A stretch of 8,521 nucleotides of DNA, taken from contig DIEP01000125.1 of the NCBI GenBank assembly GCA_002418685.1, positions 1 to 8,521 of the forward strand, read 5' to 3'. Positions 1 through 7,416 of this stretch are shown piece by piece. Numbering within the stretch: position 1 is the stretch's first letter; every line of letters begins with the position of its first letter. The position numbers and the translations under genes were made by a program. The DNA is from Ignavibacteria bacterium UBA5771 (GTDB taxonomy: Bacteria > Bacteroidota > Ignavibacteria > Kapaibacteriales > UBA2268). The notes below the pieces were generated by a model. It ran no database searches and was not told where the DNA came from. It saw only the letters and a program-made list of their open reading frames with translations.

Positions 1-125
1 AGTGGAGGATAGATTTTTAAACTATCAATTTTTACGTTTGTTGTATCCTGTGCAAATGAATTCAAACTATGCAAAACAATAAAAAAAAGAATTACGCCTG
101 TATTTGCATATTTTAATTTAAACAT
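1..125 (-). CDS. Secreted protein of unknown function, N-terminal part only (runs off the window)
   Basis: An open frame on the minus strand starts with ATG at 125 and stays open to the window edge (41 codons plus two bases). The product begins MFKLKYANTGVILFFIVLHS and continues to SFAQ-DTT. That is a short basic start, a hydrophobic core and a plausible signal peptidase I site after about residue 26, so the protein should leave the cytoplasm. The mature part visible (DTTNVKIDSLKIYPP) is too short to assign a family. The start lies five bases after the gyrA stop codon, so the two are probably cotranscribed. No Shine-Dalgarno is visible, as for the other genes here. The signal peptide and the tight spacing make this a likely real gene, but its function cannot be told from this window. 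Confidence 0.7.
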   Translation of the reverse strand, partial: MFKLKYANTGVILFFIVLHSLNSFAQDTTNVKIDSLKIYPP

Positions 126-130
126 CTACA

Positions 131-2614
131 TTAATTATAGAGGTTAGCAGGAAATTGTTGTTCTAAATTTTCACCCACTTCTTCTTCTTTTGGAATTATA
201 GTTATATCTGCTATGGAATCCCCTTCGTCGAGTTTTATAAGTTTCACTCCCTGTGTATTTCTTCCAATTACTCGAATACTCTTAACACCCTGGCGAATTA
301 TGATTCCATGCGTTGTCATTACAATAATTTCATCATCTTCTTTCACTGTTAGTAAAGCAACAAGTTTCCCCGTTCGAGAAGTTGTTTTCATCGCGATGAC
401 ACCTTTTGCACCACGTGCAGTTTTTCGGAAATCATCCACTTTAGTCCGTTTCCCAAAGCCCTTCTCACTAACAACGATGACTTGTTCTTCTAACGATTTG
501 ACGGCAATCATAGAAACAACGTAATCATCCTTTTGCAAAGAAATACCGCGGACACCCGTTGCAGTTCTACCCATCGATCTGACATTTACTTCAGAGAATC
601 TGCAAGCTTGACCTTGGTGAGTACAAATTATTATTTCATTATCGCCATCAGTTATGCTCGTGTTGATCAATTTATCTCCATCATTAAGACCAATAGCAAT
701 TATTCCTGTGGATCGTATTTTCCCAAAATCTTGCAAGGATGTTTTCTTCACAGTGCCATTTTTCGTACACATAAACACATATTTATCACTTTCGAACTCT
801 TTGACCACTAATGTATTAGTTACTTTTTCATCTTCTTGCAAATTCAAAATATTTGCAATTGCACGACCCTTTGCAATGCGAGATCCTTCGGGTAGATCAA
901 ACACGCGAACGCTATAAACACGTCCCGCATCAGTAAAGAATAGCAAATGATTATGATTTGTCGCTTGAAACACAGTTTCTATAAAATCATCGTCAGAAGT
1001 TGTAAGTCCCATAATACCACGCCCACCTCTGTTCTGTGTACGATAATTGGAGAGAGGTGTCCTTTTGATCAATCCTTTATGAGTAATTGAAATAATGACT
1101 TGATCGTCAGCAATAATATCTTCCATTGACATTTCAGAAGTATTATAAACTATTTCGGTTCGCCTTTCATCTCCGAATTTATGTTTAATTTCTTCTAATT
1201 CATCGGAAATTATCTGCATTTGCAATTCATAACTTGCAAGTATTGCTCGCAACCTCTCAATTGTTTGCAAAAGCTCACGATATTCCGCCTGAATTTTCTC
1301 TCGTTCAAGTGCAGTTAATCTTTGCAAACGCAAATCAAGGACAGCCTTTGCTTGAACCTCTGACATTCCAAATTTATTTTGCAATTGCTCTGATGCCACC
1401 TGAGGATTGGGTGAGTTTCTAATTGTGGTTATAACTTCATCGAGATGATCAAGTGCAATCATATAACCTTCTAATATATGAGCACGCTTTTCCGCTGAAT
1501 CCAATTCGTATTGTGTGCGACGAACTATTACTTGGTTGCGATGTTCCAAGAAATACTGCATCATTTCCTTCAAATTCAATTCTTTGGGTTCTCCATTCAC
1601 AAGAGAAAGCATAATTGCCCCAAAAGTAGTTTGCATCTGTGTATGCTGATAAAGTTTATTCACAACAACATCAGGCATAGCATCGCGTCGTAATTCAATA
1701 ACTACGCGTACCATATCCTCTCTATCGGATTCATCTCGCAAATCAGTAATTTCGTCAATCACCTTAGTTTTGACAAGTTCAACAATTTTCTCAATTAAGG
1801 ATTTCTTGACAACTTGATAAGGCAATTCATTAATGATAATTTGCTGCTTACCTGATTTAGTTTCATTCAGTGTGTATTTAGCTCGAAGAACTATTCTTCC
1901 TCTCCCCGTTCTATAAGCATCAAGCACTCCTTGATAACCATATATAATAGCACCTGTTGGGAAATCAGGAGCAGGAACAAATTTTATTAACTCATCAATA
2001 GTAGTTTCAGGATATTTAATTAGAATTTGTAAAGCATTAACTATTTCGTTTAGATTATGCGGTGGAATATTAGTAGCCATACCAACAGCTATACCATTTG
2101 CACCATTCACCAAGAGATTCGGAAATGCACTTGGAAGCACTATTGGTTCTTTAAGCGAACCATCGAAATTAGGTTGGAAATCAACTGTGTTTTTATCTAT
2201 ATCTCGCAATAAATATGAAGATATTGCTGCCATACGGGTCTCTGTATAACGCATTGCAGCAGGACTATCGCCATCAATAGAGCCATAATTTCCCTGTCCA
2301 TCAACAAGTGTATATCGCATTGACCATGGCTGTGCTAATCTGACCATAGCATCATAAACCGAAGCATCACCATGGGGATGATACTTTCCGAGCACTTCTC
2401 CAACCAGACGAGCTGATTTCTTGTAAGGGCGATTTGGAAGAAGACCCATTTCATTCATTGCATATAAAATTCGACGATGAACGGGTTTCAATCCATCTCT
2501 AACATCGGGTAAGGCGCGGGAAACAATCACGCTCATTGCGTAATCCAGATACGAACTTTGCATTTCGTCCTCTAGAACCGCAGTAATAATTTTATCGTTT
2601 TCAAATTCTAACAT
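131..2614 (-). CDS. gyrA: DNA gyrase subunit A
   Basis: This is the DNA-cleaving subunit of type II topoisomerase, which with GyrB introduces negative supercoils using ATP. Length is 827 aa, normal for GyrA. The N-terminal breakage-reunion domain (about 1-490) contains the catalytic tyrosine Y123 in AAMRYTE and the quinolone-binding helix around residues 72-92 (HPHGDASVYD). The C-terminal DNA-wrapping domain (about 500-810) shows the GyrA box QNRGGRG at 527-533. Weaker blade motifs follow near 582, 634, 682, 731 and 784 (for example GRTATGVRGI), as expected for a six-bladed pinwheel. The intact GyrA box argues for GyrA over ParC. The position equal to E. coli Ser83 is Ala84; Asp88 (E. coli Asp87) is kept. 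The acidic tail is short. The ATG at 2614 matches the family start (EDEMQSSYLDYAMSVI follows). A TAATTTTG box lies about 40 bp upstream. A secreted-protein gene follows after 5 bp. Confidence 0.97.
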   Translation of the reverse strand: MLEFENDKIITAVLEDEMQSSYLDYAMSVIVSRALPDVRDGLKPVHRRILYAMNEMGLLPNRPYKKSARLVGEVLGKYHPHGDASVYDAMVRLAQPWSMRYTLVDGQGNYGSIDGDSPAAMRYTETRMAAISSYLLRDIDKNTVDFQPNFDGSLKEPIVLPSAFPNLLVNGANGIAVGMATNIPPHNLNEIVNALQILIKYPETTIDELIKFVPAPDFPTGAIIYGYQGVLDAYRTGRGRIVLRAKYTLNETKSGKQQIIINELPYQVVKKSLIEKIVELVKTKVIDEITDLRDESDREDMVRVVIELRRDAMPDVVVNKLYQHTQMQTTFGAIMLSLVNGEPKELNLKEMMQYFLEHRNQVIVRRTQYELDSAEKRAHILEGYMIALDHLDEVITTIRNSPNPQVASEQLQNKFGMSEVQAKAVLDLRLQRLTALEREKIQAEYRELLQTIERLRAILASYELQMQIISDELEEIKHKFGDERRTEIVYNTSEMSMEDIIADDQVIISITHKGLIKRTPLSNYRTQNRGGRGIMGLTTSDDDFIETVFQATNHNHLLFFTDAGRVYSVRVFDLPEGSRIAKGRAIANILNLQEDEKVTNTLVVKEFESDKYVFMCTKNGTVKKTSLQDFGKIRSTGIIAIGLNDGDKLINTSITDGDNEIIICTHQGQACRFSEVNVRSMGRTATGVRGISLQKDDYVVSMIAVKSLEEQVIVVSEKGFGKRTKVDDFRKTARGAKGVIAMKTTSRTGKLVALLTVKEDDEIIVMTTHGIIIRQGVKSIRVIGRNTQGVKLIKLDEGDSIADITIIPKEEEVGENLEQQFPANLYN

Positions 2615-2654
2615 TTTCGTTTTTTTAAATCAATTCACAAAAATATATATTTTA

Positions 2655-2662
2655 CAAAATTA
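2655..2662 (-). promoter_or_regulatory. Probable -7 promoter element of gyrA (TAATTTTG)
   Basis: On the minus strand this reads TAATTTTG, an exact match to the Bacteroidota TAnnTTTG box. It would place transcription start near 2648 and give a leader of roughly 35 nt before gyrA. The same octamer precedes both tRNA genes in this window. No clear TTG -33 element is seen at the usual distance, so the call rests on the -7 box and its position. Confidence 0.5.
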
Positions 2663-2781
2663 ACTATTTTCAAGAAATTATGTAAATTATAAGTGTATTT
2701 ACTAGGCAAGTAATAGCTTTCGAATCATTCATCCTTGCTATATTCAAAGGAAAAATACTTAAAATTCGTCATTTTACAATT

Positions 2782-4185
2782 ATGGAAAGTTTGAATAAGT
2801 TTCAGAGCAAATCTCTATCCCAGTTAATACTTGAATTTTCTTTACCCGCAACAATAGGGATGATAGTCAATTATTCATACAATATCATCAATCGTATTTT
2901 CGTAGGTAATAAAATAGGAGCTGATGCATTGTCGGGAGTTGCCGTGCTATTCCCCATATTTATAATTATTTATGGTATTGCTTTCATGATTGGTATGGGA
3001 GGGCAAACCAATGTTTCAATAAAGCTCGGCGAGAAAAAATACGATGATGCTGAAAAAATCCTTGGGAATACCTTATCCTTAATTATTATAGCTTCAATAA
3101 TATTATTCGCAGCAATTAATATATTCCTTGAGCCTATGCTCGATCTTACGGGTAGCGTTGGTGCGATGAGGGCATATTCACGCGACTTTATGATTATTGC
3201 ATCTTATGGAATCATATTTCAATCCATTTCTTTTGGTCTTAATAATATCATACGTGCACAAGGATTTCCAAATATTGCTATGTGGACACAGATTATTGGC
3301 GCCCTGCTCAATATTATATTAGATTATTATTTTATTATGGTTCTGAATTGGGGAGTCAAAGGTGCTGCTATTGGAACTAATATTTCGACTTTCGTTTCTA
3401 TGTCGTGGGTGCTATATTTCTATTTCTCGAAAAAAAGTATCCTTAGATTCAAGTTAAGTAATATTATACCAAAAAAAGCAATCGTTGGTATCATTTTAGC
3501 AATTGGTTCTCCCACACTTGTCACTCAGATTTCGGGAAGTGTTGTGACTCTTTTGCTGAATCATATTTTATTAAAAAATGGAGGTTCCAATGCAATTGCA
3601 ACTATGGCAATAATCAATGGAATAGAATCATTTTTGTTTGTTCCAATCATCGGTTTAACTATCGGATTACGTTCAATCATAGGTTTTAATTATGGTGCTA
3701 ATGAATATAAGCGTGTTAGAGATACTGTAAAGATCGGCACAATATTAGCAGTAGGGATCGGTTTCGTTAGCGTAGCAATAATCCAAATATTTGCAGGTAA
3801 TTTAGTTAGAATATTCATTCCAAATAATCCCGAAGTAATAGCAATTGGAGTTCCTGCACTAAGGACATTTACGATGTTCGTTGCTTTGATTGGTTGCGAA
3901 ATAATAACATCTACTTTCTTTCAATCTATTGGCAAACCTAAGATATCTTTAATTCTCTCGCTCAATAGGCAATTGGTCCTATTGTTACCACTTGCGTTTA
4001 TACTCCCTTCTTTTCTTGGATTGAAAGGTATTTGGCTTTCAGGGGCAATTTCAGATTTAGGTGGTTCAGTTGTGGCATTTATCTTCCTAATTTGGGGCTT
4101 AAATAAGTTAAAAATCAAGGAACATAAGCACACCCAAAATTTAAATAATCAAGTCGGTTTAGAGATAGCCAATTCTCAAAGTTAG
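2782..4185 (+). CDS. MATE family multidrug/toxin exporter (MepA/DinF-like)
   Basis: This is an inner-membrane antiporter of 467 aa with about 12 hydrophobic segments in two homologous halves, the normal MATE length and layout. MATE proteins exchange Na+ or H+ for organic cations and drugs. Visible family signatures are the N-terminal LPATIGMIVNYSYNIINRIFVG region (about 21-42), RAQGFPNIAM (158-167), GALLNIILD (173-181), and in the second half GFNYGA followed by KRV (301-312). The second-half signature usually has a Gln-Gly and a Pro before G[FY]NYGA. Here the stretch reads GLTIGLRSIIGFNYGA, so both the Gln and the Pro are replaced. The tail after the last TM (about 445-467) is polar and variable. 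The gene is divergent from gyrA across a 167-bp spacer and convergent with queD. No Shine-Dalgarno is visible before the ATG. Substrate cannot be predicted. Confidence 0.9.
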   Translation: MESLNKFQSKSLSQLILEFSLPATIGMIVNYSYNIINRIFVGNKIGADALSGVAVLFPIFIIIYGIAFMIGMGGQTNVSIKLGEKKYDDAEKILGNTLSLIIIASIILFAAINIFLEPMLDLTGSVGAMRAYSRDFMIIASYGIIFQSISFGLNNIIRAQGFPNIAMWTQIIGALLNIILDYYFIMVLNWGVKGAAIGTNISTFVSMSWVLYFYFSKKSILRFKLSNIIPKKAIVGIILAIGSPTLVTQISGSVVTLLLNHILLKNGGSNAIATMAIINGIESFLFVPIIGLTIGLRSIIGFNYGANEYKRVRDTVKIGTILAVGIGFVSVAIIQIFAGNLVRIFIPNNPEVIAIGVPALRTFTMFVALIGCEIITSTFFQSIGKPKISLILSLNRQLVLLLPLAFILPSFLGLKGIWLSGAISDLGGSVVAFIFLIWGLNKLKIKEHKHTQNLNNQVGLEIANSQS

Positions 4186-4205
4186 CAAGGTCATCTCTTA
4201 AGGTT

Positions 4206-4232
4206 CATTTTGGTTAAAAATGCAGTTTTTTT
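4206..4232 (+). terminator. Weak candidate terminator after the MATE gene
   Basis: A 6-bp stem CATTTT/AAAATG with a 5-nt loop lies 20 bp after the MATE stop. After three bases it is followed by seven T's and then more T-rich sequence. The stem is AT-rich and weak. The T-run fits only plus-strand transcription, so it would serve the MATE gene and not queD. Confidence 0.35.
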
Positions 4233-4235
4233 ATT

Positions 4236-4664
4236 TTAATACAGCCTTAATTGAATTTTAGTTTCTGCATATGCATCAGCTGTCTCATATATACGTATAG
4301 ATAAGCTATGCAGATTCACGAACTTGGAAAATGGCTCTTTAAAAATCTGGGCAAAATGTTGAGCAATATTTTCACATGTTGTATTGAAATCCAATTCTAC
4401 GTAGCGGAAATTATTGTTTTTTAAAAATTCTAGAACTTCGCGATCATTTTTATTCATTACAAACGCGTGATCATATTCATTAAGCAAAGGCTTCACAATT
4501 TCATCAATTTTATAAAAATCCAATAGCATTCCATTTTCGTCGGGTTCGCCCTCGAGTTCAAGGATCATTTTATAAGAATGACCGTGAATATTTTTGCAGA
4601 GACCATTATAAAACTGCAAGCGATGGCTCATTTCCCAATGATATTCTTTTCCAATTTTTATCAT
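4236..4664 (-). CDS. queD: 6-carboxy-5,6,7,8-tetrahydropterin synthase (QueD / PTPS family)
   Basis: QueD converts 7,8-dihydroneopterin triphosphate to 6-carboxytetrahydropterin, the second step toward preQ0 and queuosine in tRNA. The zinc ligands are present: H14 (in MSHR), H27 and H29 (in HGHSY). The catalytic Cys is C23 with the CxxxHGH spacing of QueD. D65-H66 supplies the conserved Asp/His pair. Glu98 lies in the TTCENIA helix (usual form PTxENIA) and Glu127 in IYETADAY. At 142 aa it is somewhat longer than E. coli QueD (about 120 aa), mainly because of a longer segment between the DH pair and the ENIA helix. It starts four bases after the queF stop, so the two form an operon. This pairing favours the queuosine role over eukaryotic-type pterin synthesis. 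The start ATG at 4664 places the first beta-strand correctly. Confidence 0.9.
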   Translation of the reverse strand: MIKIGKEYHWEMSHRLQFYNGLCKNIHGHSYKMILELEGEPDENGMLLDFYKIDEIVKPLLNEYDHAFVMNKNDREVLEFLKNNNFRYVELDFNTTCENIAQHFAQIFKEPFSKFVNLHSLSIRIYETADAYAETKIQLRLY

Positions 4665-4668
4665 CTTT

Positions 4669-5007
4669 TCACGCTTGATATTTGGCGATTATTTTTGAAT
4701 TCATTCCACCCCGAATTGACCATTCGCTTACGACCTCCATATATCTTGGATGGCAAACTTCAACTAAATCATTAAGTATTTGATTTGTTACATCTTCATA
4801 GAAAATACCTCGATTTCTATATTCGAGGTAATAATATTTCAAAGATTTCAATTCTATGCATAATTTATCAGGAATATATTTGAGTGTAATAGTCCCAAAA
4901 TCAGGCAAACCCGTCTTCGGGCAAAGCGACGTGAATTCATTATTAATATGAATAATTTCGTAGTCTCTATATGGATGAGGATTATCGAATGTTTCTAATT
5001 TTGTCAT
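4669..5007 (-). CDS. queF: NADPH-dependent 7-cyano-7-deazaguanine (preQ0) reductase, short single-domain type
   Basis: QueF reduces the nitrile of preQ0 to the aminomethyl group of preQ1, which tRNA-guanine transglycosylase then inserts into tRNA. The 112-aa protein is the single-domain (B. subtilis YkvM-like) type with a shortened N terminus. The thioimide-forming Cys29 in SLCPKTGLPDFGTI and the proton donor Asp36 show the standard seven-residue spacing. The family motif ELKSLKYYY (52-60) carries substrate-binding Glu52, and YRNRGIFYED (63-72) carries Glu71. By position Tyr70 replaces the His of the usual substrate-binding His-Glu pair. RGG at 99-101 is the conserved C-terminal motif. The gene is first in an operon with queD, 4 bp apart. 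A perfect Fur-type palindrome lies 57 bp upstream of the ATG. Confidence 0.93.
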   Translation of the reverse strand: MTKLETFDNPHPYRDYEIIHINNEFTSLCPKTGLPDFGTITLKYIPDKLCIELKSLKYYYLEYRNRGIFYEDVTNQILNDLVEVCHPRYMEVVSEWSIRGGMNSKIIAKYQA

Positions 5008-5057
5008 TTTGAGTAATTTTATTATGAAACGAAAAAAGAAATGAAAAATTGAGGATA

Positions 5058-5087
5058 ATATTTATGATAATTATTATCAATAAATAT
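5058..5087. promoter_or_regulatory. Fur-type 7-1-7 operator in the queF-queD leader
   Basis: Positions 5065-5079 read TGATAATTATTATCA, a perfect 7-1-7 inverted repeat identical to the classical Fur box consensus TGATAATnATTATCA. With one unpaired base (A5080) the dyad extends seven more pairs on each side, 5058-5064 with 5081-5087. It lies between the lipoprotein stop (5134) and the queF start (5007), in the only leader available to queFD. On the minus strand TATATTTA at 5081-5088 is a 7/8 match to the -7 box, so start of transcription would fall inside the palindrome, as expected for a repressor site. Fur, Zur, PerR and Mur share similar boxes, so the metal sensed is uncertain. The dyad could instead be a hairpin ending the lipoprotein transcript, but no T-run follows it directly. 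Confidence 0.55.
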
Positions 5088-5133
5088 AGTTTTCGGAAAT
5101 AAGTGGAGAAAACTCAAAAAAGATAATAGATTC

Positions 5134-5508
5134 TTACATTGTAAATGTTGTGTCAATATAAGTTGAATCAAATGACCAAAATCTTAAAGTCTTCTGCCCC
5201 TTTGTTGAAAAATATATTGTTTCTTCTCGAAGAAAAGAAGAAGGCACTTGAACACAGACTCCTCCTCTATCTTTTCCAAAAATTTGAGCTGTATAAACTG
5301 ATTCATCTTGTTTTTTTTCAGTTTTATAATAATCCCAACAAGGTGTTGGCGTCCAAACTAAGATTGTTGCAATTATCTTATTCCCCGAAATAACGATATT
5401 CTCAATCTTAATTGCAGGAAGCGGTCCAACGTTATTATCATCGGGACCGACAGAATTACAAGACAATAAAGTAAAAACAAATAATAATATAAAAGCTAAT
5501 CTTTTCAT
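5134..5508 (-). CDS. Small lipoprotein of unknown function
   Basis: The product from the ATG at 5508 is 124 aa: MKRLAFILLFVFTLLSC, a lipoprotein signal with lipobox LLSC and acylation at Cys17. A linker (NSVGPDDNNVGPLP) follows, then a roughly 95-residue beta-rich domain. The frame is open upstream to an ATG at 5547, but that would put 13 extra polar residues before a textbook signal peptide, so 5508 is preferred. The stretch before it on the minus strand has GGGTG about 4 bp from the ATG. The domain has two further cysteines, C57 (TPTPCWDYY) and C85 (GGVCVQVP), that could form a disulfide, and ends in alternating hydrophobic/Thr residues typical of a beta-sandwich. I do not recognise the family. 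The protein is probably anchored in the outer membrane or periplasm. The queFD genes follow but behind their own putative operator. Confidence 0.75.
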   Translation of the reverse strand: MKRLAFILLFVFTLLSCNSVGPDDNNVGPLPAIKIENIVISGNKIIATILVWTPTPCWDYYKTEKKQDESVYTAQIFGKDRGGVCVQVPSSFLREETIYFSTKGQKTLRFWSFDSTYIDTTFTM

Positions 5509-5642
5509 TTTACACCCATTTGATTTTCTAAGAATGCAATTTAGCAAAAAATAAACTAAAAACCACTATTATTTTTACCCCATTCTCAATGCTATTTATT
5601 TGATAATTTATTTGCATATTTTATATTAATTAGTAGCATAAA

Positions 5643-7286
5643 TCATTTAATTAATAACATTTTCCCATATTTTGCAATCTTGCTAGTTCTCATTATATAC
5701 ATATAGATACCATTGGAAAAATTATTTGCATCAAAAACAATATTATATGTCCCTGCACTCTTATATTCATTTAATAATGTTCTAACTTTTTCTCCAAATA
5801 TATCATATACTTCCAGACAAACAAAATCATCAATAGGAATGGATAATGCAATATTTGTTGTAGAATTAAAAGGATTCGGATTGATTGAAACAGAATAGTT
5901 GCATAGAATATTATCCACAGCAGTCCCCTCCACATCGATAATTCTAAATAGTCTGCCTTCACCGGGTAATAAATTATCAACCATAAAATATGTAAGATTA
6001 TCTGAATAATCTGCTTGAACTATTGAATAAGCCCATTCAGTACCTGTTGTGGGTGTAGTCAAAACTTTATTTCTTTTATCACCACTTAAAGTGACAGTGA
6101 CATTGATAGTATCAAAATTATCCGCAAATCCTTTATTTACAATATATAAATACATATATTTGCTATTTTCATCATAAAAGATACCCGCCATACTTTGGGG
6201 ATGACTTAAATCGACATGATAGGGAGTATTTTTATTTATTTTTTGATTAATAGGGATAGACTCAATCAAATTGTTATCGTTATTTGTAAAATCTGATTTA
6301 TGAAAAGTCCCTATATATTTAGATGACATAATAGCAGGACCAACTACATTAGAAATATAATTATTTATTTCTTGAGCCCATTGATATTTTCTTGTAGGAA
6401 TACCATTCATAACCAAAGATTCTAAGTCAGGATTTTCATATGGAAAATAAATAATTCCCTTAAATCCATAAGCTAAATGACTATTTACTGAAAATCTCAT
6501 ATAACTCCTGTCTGGATTAAAGCCACTAGTTCTTTGATTGACGTCGATATGTCCCCACAAAGGTCTGGTCTTAGCTTTTTCGCGAAGAATATTCATATTA
6601 TAAAAATATCGGACAATATCGCCATGAGATTGCAAGTAATTATTATAAACAGCAACATAAGGATTGGAATTAGTGTCAGAACTGTTTAAATATTCATCAA
6701 GATAATCTTCATAAGCAGATGTTGAAGTAAAACCTTGATATCCCATATTAATAGCATAAACAGGTAGTAAATCGACTATTGCTACTCTATCACTATCAAA
6801 TGACTTGAAATGAGAAACCCAAGAGTGTGTAACATTAAGTTGAGAAGCATTCATAACACTTGGAGCAGGTTCATCAACTATTTCAAAACCATAGAGAGCA
6901 TTTTTTTGATTTAAGCTCAGCGAAGAATAAAAATTAGAAACATCTTGCGCTGTCGCAGAATCAAAAGTAGATATAGCCGAGCTTCTCCATCCAGTTGTTA
7001 TTAAATGTCTAGAATCAGTTCCTATATATTTAATACCTATCTGAGAACAAATATTTAATATCCATCTGATTCCATTTTCATTAAAAGCATCATAATCGTA
7101 ATAATATGGATAAGTTAAGATATTTAAACCTGCATTAATAGCTTGTTGTACTGAAGCACTATCTGCTGTTTGATTGACAAAAGTCAAGTCAGGATTCATA
7201 AAAGCACCTAAAAGAAATTCCTTTTGATGCCATTGTGAGTAACTTATGCAAGGTATAACCATAAGCATAGCTAATAATTTCTTCAT
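5643..7286 (-). CDS. Secreted TIM-barrel (glycoside-hydrolase-like) protein with T9SS C-terminal sorting domain
   Basis: This is a 547-aa exported protein. Residues 1-18 are a signal peptide (MKKLLAMLMVIPCISYSQ). Residues about 22-330 look like a TIM barrel of the retaining-glycosidase kind. GFEIVDEPAPS (133-143) ends a predicted strand with E139 in Asp-Glu-Pro, similar to the Asn-Glu-Pro acid/base of clan GH-A. GIIYFPYENP (277-286) near the expected late strand offers E284 as a possible nucleophile. About 370-450 is a beta-sandwich ending LLPGEGRLFRI, a common closing strand of glycosidase accessory domains. Residues about 465-547 are a type IX sorting domain: NPNPFNSTTNI, VYDIFGEKVRTLL, SAGTYNIVFDA, NGIYMYIM and KMLLIK. 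It is therefore sent through the outer membrane by T9SS, attached or released. No GH family can be named with confidence and the catalytic assignment is inference. By eye the gene is more AT-rich than gyrA. Confidence 0.85.
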   Translation of the reverse strand: MKKLLAMLMVIPCISYSQWHQKEFLLGAFMNPDLTFVNQTADSASVQQAINAGLNILTYPYYYDYDAFNENGIRWILNICSQIGIKYIGTDSRHLITTGWRSSAISTFDSATAQDVSNFYSSLSLNQKNALYGFEIVDEPAPSVMNASQLNVTHSWVSHFKSFDSDRVAIVDLLPVYAINMGYQGFTSTSAYEDYLDEYLNSSDTNSNPYVAVYNNYLQSHGDIVRYFYNMNILREKAKTRPLWGHIDVNQRTSGFNPDRSYMRFSVNSHLAYGFKGIIYFPYENPDLESLVMNGIPTRKYQWAQEINNYISNVVGPAIMSSKYIGTFHKSDFTNNDNNLIESIPINQKINKNTPYHVDLSHPQSMAGIFYDENSKYMYLYIVNKGFADNFDTINVTVTLSGDKRNKVLTTPTTGTEWAYSIVQADYSDNLTYFMVDNLLPGEGRLFRIIDVEGTAVDNILCNYSVSINPNPFNSTTNIALSIPIDDFVCLEVYDIFGEKVRTLLNEYKSAGTYNIVFDANNFSNGIYMYIMRTSKIAKYGKMLLIK

Positions 7287-7312
7287 GTCTATTTCATATT
7301 TAATAATTCTGC

Positions 7313-7320
7313 CAAACTTA
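7313..7320 (-). promoter_or_regulatory. Probable -7 promoter element of the T9SS-exported protein gene (TAAGTTTG)
   Basis: On the minus strand this is TAAGTTTG, an exact TAnnTTTG match, 26 bp before the ATG at 7286. It would give a leader of about 20 nt. No obvious -33 TTG is present at the usual distance. Confidence 0.4.
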
Positions 7321-7416
7321 TATAATCTCTAAATTTATATTCGTAAACTTAAAAAATGCAATTTAAAAAATAAAATAAACTAATATCGCGATTTCAAATA
7401 ATCCGAATTTATTCTT

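Noticed and set aside
213..1693. Several plus-strand open frames antisense to gyrA
   Set aside because: They are low-complexity shadows of a strongly conserved gene and have no start context or family resemblance.
131..2614. ParC instead of GyrA
   Set aside because: An intact GyrA box (QNRGGRG) and a six-bladed C-terminal domain identify GyrA.
5008..5133. preQ1 riboswitch in the queF leader
   Set aside because: Read on the minus strand, the leader lacks the C-rich and A-rich elements of the preQ1-I aptamer. The only structure seen is the Fur-type dyad.
5509..5547. Upstream ATG at 5547 as the start of the lipoprotein gene
   Set aside because: It adds 13 polar residues in front of a complete lipoprotein signal peptide (MKRLAF...LLSC). 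The ATG at 5508 gives a normal signal.
5600..5616. Second Fur-type site (TGATAAT near 5601) upstream of the lipoprotein
   Set aside because: Only one half-site matches. The other half (TATTTGC) does not resemble ATTATCA, and such words are expected by chance in AT-rich DNA.
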